In this document: piece after piece, positions 33,715 through 42,562 of the stretch
How the letters are laid out: every line of letters begins with the position of its first letter
Position numbering within the stretch: position 1 is the first letter of the stretch
Source: Nocardioides sp. Arc9.136
GTDB lineage: Bacteria; Actinomycetota; Actinomycetes; Propionibacteriales; Nocardioidaceae
DNA: 64,000 nucleotides
Assembly: GCF_030506255.1 (NCBI RefSeq)
Contig: NZ_CP113431.1
Location: 3,173,001 to 3,237,000, forward strand
Direction: 5' to 3'
Notes under the pieces: model-generated
The model's database searches: none
Seen by the model: the letters and a program-made list of their open reading frames with translations, nothing else
What the model was told of the DNA's origin: nothing
Position numbers and translations under genes: made by a program

Positions 33715-34384
33715 CGTCGCTCGCCAGTCGGTACCCGGCGCCGCGGAGGGTCTGGATCGCCTGCCGGTCGAAGGGGCGGTCGAGCTTGTTGCGCAGGTGG
33801 CGGACGTAGACCTCGACGATGTTCGGGTCGCCGTCGAAGTCGACGTCCCAGACCGCGTCGAGGATCTGCCGCTTCGAGACCACGTCGCCGGGGTGCCGGG
33901 CCAGGAAGGCCAGCAGCGAGAACTCCCGCGCCGTCAGGGCGACCTCCACCTCGCCGCGCCACACGCGCCGGGCGGCCGGGTCGACCCGCAGGTCCCCCAC
34001 CCGGAGCTCGGTGGGCCGCTCCCGGGCGCCGCGCCTGGCCACCGCGCGCAGCCGCGCCACCAGCACGGGGAACGAGAACGGCTTGGTCAGGTAGTCGTCG
34101 GCGCCGGTGTCGAGCCCCTCCACCTGGTCCCACTCGCCGTCCTTGGCCGTCAGCATCAGGATCGGCGTCCAGTCCTCCTCGGCGCGCAGGGTCGCGCAGA
34201 CCTGGTAGCCGTTGATGCCCGGCAGCATCAGGTCCAGCACGATCGCGTCGTAGGTGTTCTCCCGCGCCAGCCACAGGCCGTCGGTGCCGTCGTGCGCCAC
34301 GTCGACCGCGAACCCCTCCGCCTCCAGGCCCACCCGCAGGGATCGGGCCAGCCGCCTCTCGTCGTCGACGACGAGCACACGCAT
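33707..34384 (-). CDS. OmpR-family response regulator
   Basis: 225 aa. Receiver domain with acidic pocket VVDDE, phospho-acceptor Asp in IVLDLMLPG and Lys in LTKPF; C-terminal winged helix with LTAREFSLLAFLARHPG and the recognition region VEVYVRHLRNKLDR. GGAGG lies 7 nt before ATG 34384, which is preferred to the longer frame. It is first in a two-gene operon with the kinase. Phased CTGAA repeats lie 46-61 bp upstream, fitting autoregulation. Confidence 0.95.
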   Translation of the reverse strand: MRVLVVDDERRLARSLRVGLEAEGFAVDVAHDGTDGLWLARENTYDAIVLDLMLPGINGYQVCATLRAEEDWTPILMLTAKDGEWDQVEGLDTGADDYLTKPFSFPVLVARLRAVARRGARERPTELRVGDLRVDPAARRVWRGEVEVALTAREFSLLAFLARHPGDVVSKRQILDAVWDVDFDGDPNIVEVYVRHLRNKLDRPFDRQAIQTLRGAGYRLASDGG

Positions 34385-34429
34385 GACGGCCTCCGGAGGG
34401 TCGGGGACCGCCATTGTCGGGCACCGGAC

Positions 34430-34445
34430 CTGAAGCCCCGCTGAA
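34430..34445. promoter_or_regulatory. Phased CTGAA direct repeat upstream of response regulator
   Basis: CTGAAGCCCCG is followed directly by CTGAACGCCC, giving an 11-bp repeat period. It lies in the gap between the response-regulator start and the PhoU-like gene and matches the repeats at 32248. Confidence 0.55.
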
Positions 34446-34468
34446 CGCCCGCGCGACCGGCTGCCCCG

Positions 34469-35023
34469 CTACGCGGCCGCCGCCTGCCGTCCGGCCACGA
34501 GCAGCGCCGCGGCGAGCAGGGAGCACCGCGCGGTCACCGATGCGCCAGCGGTGCGCAGGGCGGGGTGGCCGGTCGGATCGCCTGCGGAGTGCCCGGCGAT
34601 GTCGATCAGCGCGGCGGCGCACCCGCGGTACGTCGCGTGCGCCTCGGGGGTGACGGCGCCGTCGATCAGCTGGCGCAGGCGGCGGTCGCCGACGTCGAGG
34701 AGCACGGTCAGCTCGAGCTGCGCCGTCGGGGTGAGGGCGTGCAGCGCGCCGTCCGCCACCGCGGCGGCGAGGTCCTCGACCAGCTCGCCGATGCGGTCGA
34801 CGCCGTCGACGAAGGCGCGCTCGCGCTCCAGCTGCGGGGCCGGCACCCAGCGGCGGGCGGTGAGCATGGCGTGGGCGGCGTCGGCGAGCCCCCGTCGCCC
34901 CGCGGTGCCGTCTGCCACCTCGCGAGCACCGTCGCGGTCGCCGTCCAGGGTGGCGTGGAGGGTCGCCCGGAAGGCGTCGGCGACGTGGCGCAGCAGGGCA
35001 TCGACCTCGGCGGTTCTGTTCAC
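34469..35023 (-). CDS. PhoU-like helical protein
   Basis: 184 aa, all-helical. Regularly spaced hydrophobics and the pattern VDALLRHVADAFRATLHATL ... ERAFVDGVDRIGELVEDLAAAVADG resemble one half of PhoU-type proteins, which have two such three-helix units and modulate phosphate sensing. No membrane segment. Start GTG 35023 with GAGAGG upstream. Its promoter region holds four phased TGACGC repeats. Family assignment is by helical pattern and is moderate. Confidence 0.6.
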   Translation of the reverse strand: MNRTAEVDALLRHVADAFRATLHATLDGDRDGAREVADGTAGRRGLADAAHAMLTARRWVPAPQLERERAFVDGVDRIGELVEDLAAAVADGALHALTPTAQLELTVLLDVGDRRLRQLIDGAVTPEAHATYRGCAAALIDIAGHSAGDPTGHPALRTAGASVTARCSLLAAALLVAGRQAAAA

Positions 35024-35064
35024 GTCCCGAGCCTCTCCCCCGCCGACCCCGGCCGCGGCCGTCC

Positions 35065-35102
35065 TGACGCGGGCTTGACGCCTGCTGACGCCGACTTGAC
35101 GC
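35065..35102. promoter_or_regulatory. Four phased TGACGC repeats in a divergent promoter region
   Basis: TGACGC occurs at 35065, 35076, 35086 and 35097 (spacing 11, 10, 11). The array lies between the PhoU-like gene (minus) and the membrane-protein gene (plus), 40-80 bp from the former and about 30-65 bp from the latter. The layout is that of an OmpR/PhoB-class operator. The word is close to, but not the same as, the CTGAA(C/G)GC repeats nearby. Confidence 0.65.
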
Positions 35103-35128
35103 CCCGCTGGGCCGGGCGGTCTGGTTGA

Positions 35129-35662
35129 GTGCTCGGCGTGAAGCGGCGGACGGCAGGCAGTCTCCTCGGTGCGGTGGGTGGTCTCGTCTTCGTCCTGGTC
35201 AACGCCGGCGCCCTGCCCGGTGCGTGGGCGCTGCGCACGGCAGCGGTCGGCGTGCTCGTGGCGGTGGTCGTCGCGGGGCGGCGCCCGACGGTCGACGTCG
35301 CTCCGCCCCCACGGTCCGCGGTGCGGACCTACGGCTGGTGCGTGATCCTCATGGTCGTCGCCATCGTGCTCGGGGCGCGGCTGCTCGCCCTCCTCGACTC
35401 CTCCGACCTCACGCTCCCCTGGGTGGTGGGCGTGGTGGGCCTGCACTTCTGGCCCTTCGCCCGCGCCTTCGCCGCGCCGGTGTTCGCCCGCCTCGCCGTC
35501 GCCCTGGTGGTCGTCGCCCTCGCCGGTGCGGCAGCGGTCCTCGCCGACGTCGGCGACGCCGCCCCGGCGACCGGCGTCGCCGCCGGGTTCGTCCTCCTCG
35601 CCGCCGCCCTCGCCGGCGAGGTCACCGCGCCCGTTCCCGCGACGGCCGGAGGGCCCAGGTGA
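35129..35662 (+). CDS. Conserved hypothetical integral membrane protein
   Basis: 177 aa with about six hydrophobic helices (GSLLGAVGGLVFVLVNAGAL, RTAAVGVLVAVVVAG, WCVILMVVAIVLGARLLALL, LPWVVGVVGLHFWPFARAF, LAVALVVVALAGAAAVLA, GVAAGFVLLAAALAG). The GLHFWPFARAF motif between helices 4 and 5 is the only distinctive part. No family named. GTG 35129 is used; GTG 35138 is an equally possible start. It is expressed divergently from the PhoU-like gene and shares the phased repeat array. Confidence 0.7.
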   Translation: MLGVKRRTAGSLLGAVGGLVFVLVNAGALPGAWALRTAAVGVLVAVVVAGRRPTVDVAPPPRSAVRTYGWCVILMVVAIVLGARLLALLDSSDLTLPWVVGVVGLHFWPFARAFAAPVFARLAVALVVVALAGAAAVLADVGDAAPATGVAAGFVLLAAALAGEVTAPVPATAGGPR

Positions 35663-35673
35663 CCCGGTAGCGG

Positions 35674-36960
35674 TCAGCCCCCGGCGGCGGTCACCGCACC
35701 GCCGAACGGCAGGAGACCGGCGAGGCCCCCGGAGAGGGTCGTGCCCAGCCCGGAGCCGCTCCCCGAGCCGTCCCGCGCCTGCAGGACCAGCAGCACCACG
35801 ACCGCGACCAGGGCGAGCGCGGCGAGGACCGCGCACGCGATCTTGACCGCGGAGTACGGCCGGGCGCCGGTGACCTCGCCGGTGCCGGCGTTGACCATCA
35901 CCTGCCACTGCTTGCCACCGTGGGTGTAGGTCGCCAGCCACAGCGGGAGCAGCACCAGCTTGAACATCACCCGCGCGTAGGCGGTGTCCACCTGGCCGAC
36001 ACGCTGCTCGTCCCCGCCGATGTCGCGGCGTACGTCGTCCTCGATGACCTCCGCCATCTCGGCGCGCGCCGCCTGCGCCCCGTCGTGCGGGTCGACGTCG
36101 TAGCGCAGTGCGGAGTACCCCGCGAGGTACTGCGGCTGGTAGGGCACCGCGGTCTCGAGCCGCCACGGCCCCATCTCGTCGAGACGGTCGGCGTCCAGCC
36201 GGCCGGTCGCCCGCACGAGCACGTCGTCGAAGTCCCGCGCGACCTGCCCCGACGCCCGGGACCAGCGCGTCTGGCGCTCCTGGTAGGTCCCCGTGCGCGT
36301 GCCGCCGTTGCCGTCGGAGACGGTCCGGGTGCGGGTGACGTAGTAGTGGTCGCCGCGCTGGCCGGTGTAGTCGCTCCGGGTCCGGGCGTCGAAGGTCCAG
36401 TGCGGCACGTAGGTGCCCTGGAGGGAGTGGGCCGTCCCGACCTCCTTCAGCGAGCCCGGCGCGAACCAGCGCGAGGTGACCCACGTCCTGAACGCCGCCT
36501 GCGCGCCCTCCTGCCCCACCGCGAAGGGCACGACCGCCTCGGGCGGGACCAGGCCGTCGGGCGTGGAGAGCACCACGAGGTGGCCGGTGCAGAACTGGCA
36601 CTTCTGGGCCAGGTCGGCGGTCTCGACCTGAGCGCCGCAGCCCTCGCAGCGCAGCACCTGCCCGCTGAGCGCGCTCACCCGGACGTCCGCGTTCGCGGCG
36701 ACCCAGGCGTCGAAGGAGTGCTCGTCGACGGTGGTGTCCGCACCGGCCTCGATCTCGCGGGAGGCCCCGCAGGCCCCGCACGTCACGCTGGCCGTCCCCG
36801 GCGCATGGGTGACCTGGGAGCCGCAGGAGCGGCAGGACGCGAACAGCACGTCCGCCGGTGCCGGCCCGCGGGCGGGTCCGGCGTCGGCGCGCGACGTCGG
36901 GGGCAGCGGCGGCGGGCCACCGGGCCCGGTCTGCGGGACCGGCGGTGGCGTGCTCGTCAT
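35674..36960 (-). CDS. Double zinc-ribbon protein with C-terminal membrane helix
   Basis: 428 aa. A Pro-rich N-terminus is followed by four CxxC pairs (CRSCGS, CGACGA, CEGCGA, CQFCTG), enough for two zinc ribbons in the first 140 residues. A mixed alpha/beta region (about 150-360) contains HSLQGTYVPHWTFDA and DHYYVTRTRTV. One membrane helix (ACAVLAALALVAVVVLLVLQA) precedes a Gly-rich tail. Such proteins occur next to SPFH/GYF proteins in actinobacteria, as here (1-bp gap to the SPFH gene). The pair may form a membrane-associated complex; the function is not established. Confidence 0.8.
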   Translation of the reverse strand: MTSTPPPVPQTGPGGPPPLPPTSRADAGPARGPAPADVLFASCRSCGSQVTHAPGTASVTCGACGASREIEAGADTTVDEHSFDAWVAANADVRVSALSGQVLRCEGCGAQVETADLAQKCQFCTGHLVVLSTPDGLVPPEAVVPFAVGQEGAQAAFRTWVTSRWFAPGSLKEVGTAHSLQGTYVPHWTFDARTRSDYTGQRGDHYYVTRTRTVSDGNGGTRTGTYQERQTRWSRASGQVARDFDDVLVRATGRLDADRLDEMGPWRLETAVPYQPQYLAGYSALRYDVDPHDGAQAARAEMAEVIEDDVRRDIGGDEQRVGQVDTAYARVMFKLVLLPLWLATYTHGGKQWQVMVNAGTGEVTGARPYSAVKIACAVLAALALVAVVVLLVLQARDGSGSGSGLGTTLSGGLAGLLPFGGAVTAAGG

Positions 36961-36961
36961 C

Positions 36962-38071
36962 TCAGGCCTGCGGCGGAAGCGGCGGCGGGGTCGCGGCGAA
37001 CAGCGGGGCAAGGTCGGGGACCTGCGCGGCGGGCTGCCACGCGCTCATCCCGTCGCGCCACACGAGCGTGTCCGCGCCCATCCGACCCGAGGCGATCTTC
37101 TCGGGCAGGCTGGCGGCCGCTAAGGGGCCGGCCTGCTGGCCGTCGAGGGCGACGTACCACTGCGCGCCCGGCAGCGGCGGCGGCGCGGCACCGGCACCGG
37201 CCGCAGGCGCCTGCCCGGCACCCGCGACGGCACCGGCGGCGGTCTGGCCGAGCCCCACCCCGATGACCATGCCGGCCCCGGAGCCGGCGGCCCCGGGGTT
37301 GTTCGCGGCGGCCTCGAGGGCGGTCGCGGCCTGGAACTGCGTGTAGGCGCCGAGGTCGCCGACGATGCCCATCCGGCTCCGCTTGTCGAGGGCCTCCTCG
37401 ACCTCCGGCGGGACGGAGATGTTCTCGATGACGAAGCGCGGCAGCGCGATGCCGTACTCGGCGAGGCTCGCGGACAGCGTCCCGACGAGCTTCTTGGAGA
37501 GCTCGCCCTGGTTGGCGGCGAGGTCGAGCATCGGGATGCCGGCTCCGGCGAGCGCGGTGGTGACCGCCTCGACGATGACCTGGCGCAGGAACTCCGCGAC
37601 CTCCCCGGTCACGAAGTCGGGGTCCGTGCCGACGAGCTGCCGCAGCAGGGTCGCGGGGTCGGTCACGCGCAGCGCGTACGTCCCGAACGCGCGGAGCCGC
37701 ACGAGACCGAACTCCGCGTCCCGGACGGCGAAGGGGTTCTGGGTGCCCCACTTGAGGTCGGTGTACTGGCGCGTACCGACGAAGTAGACCTCGGCCTTGA
37801 ACGGCGAGCTGAACCCGTACTTCCGGCCCTTGAGCGTGCTGAGGATCGGGATGTTCTCGGTGGTGAGCTCGTAGGTGCCGGGGGTGAAGACGTCGGCGAT
37901 CTGGCCCTCGTCGACGAACACCGCGACCTGGCCCTCGCGGACGACGAGCTGGGCGCCCATCTTGATCTCGTTGCCCTGGCGCGGGAAGCGCCACACGATC
38001 GTGTCCCGGGTGTCGTCGAGGAGCTCGACGATGTCGATGAACTGTCCGCGGACCTTGTCCATGAAGCCCAT
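36962..38071 (-). CDS. SPFH-domain protein with C-terminal GYF-like domain
   Basis: 369 aa. Residues 1-260 are an SPFH (stomatin/flotillin, virion-core-like) domain: MGAQLVVREGQVAVFVDEGQ, GTYELTTENIPIL and FAVRDAEFGLVRLRAFGTY. A Gly/Ala-rich linker follows, and residues 305-355 form a GYF_2-like module (QWYVALDGQQAGPLAAASL, MSAWQPAAQVPDLAPLF). Unlike flotillins it has no N-terminal membrane hairpin. It starts at ATG 38071 as the first gene of a two-gene operon with the zinc-ribbon protein. This is the last clearly chromosomal gene before the island boundary. Confidence 0.88.
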   Translation of the reverse strand: MGFMDKVRGQFIDIVELLDDTRDTIVWRFPRQGNEIKMGAQLVVREGQVAVFVDEGQIADVFTPGTYELTTENIPILSTLKGRKYGFSSPFKAEVYFVGTRQYTDLKWGTQNPFAVRDAEFGLVRLRAFGTYALRVTDPATLLRQLVGTDPDFVTGEVAEFLRQVIVEAVTTALAGAGIPMLDLAANQGELSKKLVGTLSASLAEYGIALPRFVIENISVPPEVEEALDKRSRMGIVGDLGAYTQFQAATALEAAANNPGAAGSGAGMVIGVGLGQTAAGAVAGAGQAPAAGAGAAPPPLPGAQWYVALDGQQAGPLAAASLPEKIASGRMGADTLVWRDGMSAWQPAAQVPDLAPLFAATPPPLPPQA

Positions 38072-38261
38072 GTGCCGAGCACCCTTCTGTCTCGGCCGCG
38101 ACAGCCGCCGGTGGGACGCCGCGGGCCAGGTCCGCAGACCTGGCCCTCAGCGTGCGTGCCTCGGATGCTACGGCGCATCGGGACGCCCGGCCGGGAATCC
38201 GGGAATGCCTGTGGCCCCGGTCCAGCCCCCGGCACCGGGGCGCAGAGCGCCTCTGGAATGC

Positions 38262-38305
38262 CGAACGGCCCGTGGTCTGCGTCTCCGCAGGCCACGGGCC
38301 GTTCG
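38262..38305 (-). terminator. Strong hairpin downstream of tRNA fragment
   Basis: Perfect 14-bp arms CGAACGGCCCGTGG / CCACGGGCCGTTCG enclose a second small stem CTGC/GCAG. It lies 5 bp past the tRNA 3' end, exactly where the terminator of a minus-strand tRNA gene should be. No T run follows. It could also affect transcription in the other direction. Confidence 0.75.
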
Positions 38306-38310
38306 TCTTG

Positions 38311-38352
38311 TAGCGGGGGCAGGATTTGAACCTGCGCACCTTGGCATCTGAG
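38311..38352 (-). tRNA. 3' fragment of a tRNA gene (island attachment-site remnant), resembles initiator tRNA-Met
   Basis: On the minus strand the T-arm GCAGG-TTCAAAT-CCTGC is followed exactly by a 7-nt acceptor strand CCCCGCT and discriminator A, then non-CCA. Upstream bases (AGGTGC) look like a variable loop, but no D-arm, anticodon arm or 5' acceptor strand (AGCGGGG or CGCGGGG) follows toward higher coordinates. So only the 3' part is present. The T-arm and acceptor match what I recall of actinobacterial tRNA-fMet; tRNA-Pro has a similar T-arm. This is the typical mark of integration into a tRNA 3' end. Confidence 0.7.
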
Positions 38353-38942
38353 CAGCCCTCACTCCCGCCTCACTCCCCTGGTCCTCCCCTGATGTCGCCC
38401 TCCTGAGCTGGTTCTCCACCACGCGGCGTGGATAAATGCGTCGAGAATGCCGAGCGCGGCGGGGACTTCTCACGATCGAACCACACGTGCGCGACACAGG
38501 ATCACCGCTTGGAAGGCGGTGCCGGGTCTCGCCGGGGTAAGCAGCGACCCCACGTCAAACCACGTCGCGACTGGGTTGGGAGTGCAGCGCGCCGAACCCG
38601 CGAATGCGCGCTCGAGCCCAAGCCGTCGTCGCGCACCCCCAGCTGCCGGCCAGAGGCGCCCATCCCACCAGGCGCTAACTTGCGCTGCTTCGGCGTGGCG
38701 GCATGTCCACGAGGTCGTCCTGTCGACATCAATCGGTAAGTCAAGTCGTTCTTCTGCCCCAGCGTCGAGCTGGCCGCGGTCAGGAACGCTCCTCCGCCTG
38801 GTAAGCGGCTTTGGGTACTCGGATGGCTCTTGCATCGGCACTCCGACGGACCTAGCAGTCATCGCATTGGCCGCGCTGACGCGGTAAGTGGGTGGGGGTA
38901 GCCGCAGTTGGAGTTAGCGGCACCTCGCGTCATGCTTCCTGC
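38353..38942. other. Non-coding stretch at island edge
   Basis: About 590 bp between the tRNA fragment and the first island gene. Short open frames occur on both strands, but none has coding-like composition, a ribosome site or recognisable domains. An integrase attachment core or promoter for the gene at 38943 may be here; nothing definite is seen. Confidence 0.5.
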
Positions 38943-39899
38943 ATGCCCTCGACCACTGCCGCCCCATCGCGGAGTAAGCGATCGCACCCCGCCGCGCCGC
39001 CCCGCCTGGATGCATTGACGACTGTGCTGCGCAGCGCAAAGCGGCAGGGCGTACCGATCCGAAAGACCTTCGTCCAGCAGGGCAGGGGGCGCGCCGACAC
39101 CAAGCCAGGGCCGCTGGCCGGACTGGTGAGCCGCGGGGACGAGCGTGGTCTGGACGCATATCTACTGCTGCACGCGGCTGCGTCTGCCGCACCCTGGGAC
39201 TGTACGTGGCCCTCGGAGACGTGGGTGCACCTGCTCGATTTGACCAGCACCACGACCGGCGACTCGGCCAAGGCCGCTGTCTCCAAAGTGTTCGCCCGTT
39301 TGGCCAAGACGCACAACCTGGTGGCCGTCGGCCGGGTAGGACGTCGGAGCTCGGTGGTGCTGCTCAAGGAGGACGGCACGGGCGACGCCTACACGCGACC
39401 GCTGACCAGGACCGACGCCTGGTTCACCCTGCCGCACTCCTACTTCCTGAAGGGCTACGACCAGTCCCTCACCCTGCCCGCGAAAGCGATGCTGTTGGTC
39501 GCCCTGCATCTGAAGGACGACGCGTGGCTGCCGAGCGAGTACGCGAAAGAGTGGTTCGGAATCAGTCCGACGACAGCCCGGGCCGGACTGACCGAGCTGG
39601 TCGGAAAGGGTCTGCTTGTCGAGACGCGGCGGTACATCCCGGACATGAAGTCGCCCACGCTGTGGGCCGAAAAGGTGTCGTACCGCCGTGCCGGCGCGAT
39701 GCGCGCCGGGAAGGCGCGGGCCACGACCGCAAAGGAGTCGCCGCCGACGACGACCTCGACACCCGCTGAGAAGGCATCGACGCCGGAGAACGTCTCGAAG
39801 AAGTCCGCGGCTGCCAAGCGCGTCTCGCCTCCGGCCACCGTGACCCCACCGCGTCGCCCGATGAAGAAGCCGAACCGCAAGCGGACCCAGGAGCCCTGA
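38943..39899 (+). CDS. Winged-helix-like DNA-binding/replication-type protein
   Basis: 318 aa. The central part (about 95-250) shows two helix-rich units with a winged-helix look: TWVHLLDLTSTTTGDSAKAAVSKVFARLAK and WLPSEYAKEWFGISPTTARAGLTELVGKGLL, the latter a clear helix-turn-helix with a following wing. The last 70 residues are a basic Lys/Pro/Thr tail. Proteins like this occur in actinobacterial mobile elements as replication or control proteins. ATG 38943 chosen; the frame is open 17 codons further upstream. It is followed after one base by a small membrane protein gene. Confidence 0.6.
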   Translation: MPSTTAAPSRSKRSHPAAPPRLDALTTVLRSAKRQGVPIRKTFVQQGRGRADTKPGPLAGLVSRGDERGLDAYLLLHAAASAAPWDCTWPSETWVHLLDLTSTTTGDSAKAAVSKVFARLAKTHNLVAVGRVGRRSSVVLLKEDGTGDAYTRPLTRTDAWFTLPHSYFLKGYDQSLTLPAKAMLLVALHLKDDAWLPSEYAKEWFGISPTTARAGLTELVGKGLLVETRRYIPDMKSPTLWAEKVSYRRAGAMRAGKARATTAKESPPTTTSTPAEKASTPENVSKKSAAAKRVSPPATVTPPRRPMKKPNRKRTQEP

Positions 39900-39900
39900 C

Positions 39901-40107
39901 ATGGCCACGCTCATCCTCGGGGTCCGCGTGCTCATCGGAGCCGCGCCCGCGGTCCTCCTCGTGATTGGCGCCGTGCTGCTGATGCTGATCGCCCTACCCA
40001 TGAACGGCGAGCGTCGCAGCTATGCGCTCCTCGCCGTCGACCGCCTGGCCAACCTCGCCTGGGTTGTCGTAGGGCTAGAGCGCCCCCACCCAAAGTCGAC
40101 GGCGTAG
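39901..40107 (+). CDS. Small membrane protein
   Basis: 68 aa with one long hydrophobic stretch, VLIGAAPAVLLVIGAVLLMLIALPM (about 9-33), and a polar C-terminus. ATG 39901 follows the previous stop by one base, so the two are co-transcribed. Function unknown. Confidence 0.6.
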   Translation: MATLILGVRVLIGAAPAVLLVIGAVLLMLIALPMNGERRSYALLAVDRLANLAWVVVGLERPHPKSTA

Positions 40108-40335
40108 CAGGGCGCCGACCGCGCGGGAAATATCCAGCGGCCGCTTGCCCTGCGAGAAGCGTTGAACTTTAGCGTGCGCTGACTCGAACTCGGTCACACG
40201 CATCCCTCTCCACCGCAGCAGAACGTCCTTCCGATTGGCGGCGGAGGATCACCGGAGCAGATGTCAGTGCGATCGGAGCCCGGGCCGGTCATCAAGACGG
40301 GATAGGTTGCCAAACGACCCTCGGGAAGGACACTG

Positions 40336-42435
40336 ATGAAGGCCGTCGACTCACACCTGCTCACCCTGCTCAAGGCGAGCAGCCAGTTCATCGTCCCGAT
40401 CTACCAGCGTCTGTACTCTTGGCAGGAGCCAGAGTGCGCACAACTGTGGGCTGACATCCTGCGGGCGGGCTCCAATCCCAAGCTCGGAGCGCACTTCACC
40501 GGCTCGATCGTCTACGTGGCCCGCGACCAGTCCACGAACACCTCAGCCGAGCCAGACCTGATCATCGACGGCCAGCAGCGAGTCACCACCGTAACCTTGA
40601 TTCTCACCGCTCTCGCCGCCCGGCTGGAGGAGCTACCCGCCGATCAACAAGAGCCCTGGGACGGCTTCTCGCCGAAGAAGATCCGCAACCGCTACCTCCT
40701 CAACGATGATGAAGAGGGCGAACGTCAGTACAAGTTGATCCTGTCGCAAAGCGACAAGGCCGCTCTCATCTCTCTCCTCCAGGGGGTCGCCCCGTCAGGC
40801 GGCATGGTCACGCGTGTCATCGACAACTTCGCCTACTTTCAGCAGAAGCTCGCCGACCCGGCGGTCAACCTGGCGACGGTGTGCAAGGGGCTCGACAAGC
40901 TCGTGGTCGTCGACGTCAAGCTCGAGCGAGGCGTGGACAACCCCCAGCTCGTCTTCGAGGCAATGAACTCCACCGGCAAGAAGTTGTCCCAGGCCGACCT
41001 CATCCGGAACTACGTCCTAATGGACCTGCCGCCGAAGGAGCAGGAGAAGGTCTACACGGCGTACTGGCGCCCGATGGAGTTGGAGTTCGCCGGCGCCGAG
41101 GAGAGCCAGTTCGACCAGTTCGTCCGTCACTACCTAACGGTGAAGACCGGGGAGATCCCTCGGCTGGACGACATCTACGAGGCCTTCAAGGACCACGCTG
41201 TCGCCTTCACCGACGCGGACGAGACGATCACCTCGCTCGTCATCGAGCTGCGGCAGTACGCCCACCGCTACTGCGCGATGGCCCTCGGCAAGGAAGACGA
41301 CCCCAAACTGCGCGCAGCCTTCCAGGACCTGGACCAGATCAAGGCGGACGTGGTCTACCCATTCCTGCTCGAGGTCTACACAGACTACGAACTCGGCACG
41401 CTGGATCGCGACGGCCTCCACCAGATCGTCCAGATGGTGACGTCGTACATCTTCCGACGGGCGGTGTGTCGCGTCCCGACCAACTCACTCAACAAGACAT
41501 TTGCCGGGTTCAGCGCCGCCGTCCGCAAGGATCGCTACGTCGAAAGCGTCAAGGCGCACTTCCTGTCACTCAAGAGCTACCGGGCTTTCCCGACAGACAA
41601 GGAGTTCAAGCACTCCCTGGTGACGACCGACCTCTACAACTTCCGTCGACGCTCGTACTTCCTCCGGCTGCTCGAGAACCACAACCGCAAGGAGCACGTC
41701 ACGGTCGAGGACTACACGATCGAGCACATCCTCCCGCAGAACGAGGACCTGCCGACGGGGTGGCGGATCGCTCTCGGCGAGGACTGGGCCGACGTGCAGC
41801 AGCGCTACCTGCACACACTTGGCAACCTGACACTCACGGGCTACAACTCGGAGTACTCGGACCACCCCTTCGCCAAGAAGCGCGACATGGAGGGCGGCTT
41901 CAAGGACAGTCCTCTCCGGCTCAACAAGGGTCTCGGACAACTCGAGGCATGGACGCCCACTGAGATTGAGAAGCGGGCAGAGCGCCTGGCCGACGATGCA
42001 CTGGAGATCTGGCCACGACCTTCGCTGCCCGAGCACGTGAGCGCCGAGTTCCAGGTGCAACGAGCCGCCTCGGATTTCTCCATCGAGGACCACCCCCACC
42101 TGCTACCAGCCGCCCGCCGAGAGCTGTTCAACAAGTTCAGCGCCGAGACGCTGGCTCTCGACCCGGGGATCACGCGACAGTTCTTGAAGCTCTACGTCGC
42201 CTTCAAAGCGGAGACCAACTTTGTGGACGTCGTCCCGCAGAAGGCGCGGATGCGACTCAGCCTAAACATTCCCCTCGAGGCGCTGCGCGACGAGCGCGGG
42301 CTCGCCTGGGACGTCAGCGACAAAGGCCATTGGGGCAACGGGCCGACCGAGGTCGGACTGGACGAGACGTCGGACTTCGCATATGTCATGGGCCTGGTGC
42401 GGCAGGCGCTGGAGTACCAGATGGGCGGCGACTGA
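40336..42435 (+). CDS. GmrSD-type DUF262/DUF1524 restriction-like protein
   Basis: 699 aa. The N-terminal DUF262 (GmrS-like) domain has VPIYQRLYSWQ near residue 20 and the nucleotide-binding motif IIDGQQRVTTV near 76-86. The C-terminal DUF1524 (GmrD-like) HNH-type nuclease has TIEHILPQN near 460 and LGNLTLTGYNSEYSDHPFAKK. This single-chain fusion resembles type IV restriction enzymes that cut modified (for example glucosyl-hydroxymethylcytosine) phage DNA using NTP; which modification is recognised is unknown. GGAAGGA precedes ATG 40336. It is convergent with a PD-(D/E)XK-like gene. Confidence 0.88.
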   Translation: MKAVDSHLLTLLKASSQFIVPIYQRLYSWQEPECAQLWADILRAGSNPKLGAHFTGSIVYVARDQSTNTSAEPDLIIDGQQRVTTVTLILTALAARLEELPADQQEPWDGFSPKKIRNRYLLNDDEEGERQYKLILSQSDKAALISLLQGVAPSGGMVTRVIDNFAYFQQKLADPAVNLATVCKGLDKLVVVDVKLERGVDNPQLVFEAMNSTGKKLSQADLIRNYVLMDLPPKEQEKVYTAYWRPMELEFAGAEESQFDQFVRHYLTVKTGEIPRLDDIYEAFKDHAVAFTDADETITSLVIELRQYAHRYCAMALGKEDDPKLRAAFQDLDQIKADVVYPFLLEVYTDYELGTLDRDGLHQIVQMVTSYIFRRAVCRVPTNSLNKTFAGFSAAVRKDRYVESVKAHFLSLKSYRAFPTDKEFKHSLVTTDLYNFRRRSYFLRLLENHNRKEHVTVEDYTIEHILPQNEDLPTGWRIALGEDWADVQQRYLHTLGNLTLTGYNSEYSDHPFAKKRDMEGGFKDSPLRLNKGLGQLEAWTPTEIEKRAERLADDALEIWPRPSLPEHVSAEFQVQRAASDFSIEDHPHLLPAARRELFNKFSAETLALDPGITRQFLKLYVAFKAETNFVDVVPQKARMRLSLNIPLEALRDERGLAWDVSDKGHWGNGPTEVGLDETSDFAYVMGLVRQALEYQMGGD

Positions 42436-42562
42436 GCGGAGTTGCGCGAGCGTCCGAATCTCAGCGCTCGCTCATAGCCGCGATGCGGGCGAACACTGCC
42501 ATCGACCCAGGTGGCGCATGATAGGCCAACCGGGGCCCTACCAAGAGTAGGAGTGCGGAGGA

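Noticed and set aside
38311..38400. Complete tRNA gene
   Set aside because: No 5' acceptor strand, D-arm or anticodon arm can be found upstream of the T-arm.
38428..38887. Open frames of about 100-146 codons on both strands near the island edge
   Set aside because: No coding-like composition, ribosome site or recognised domain; the frames overlap each other.
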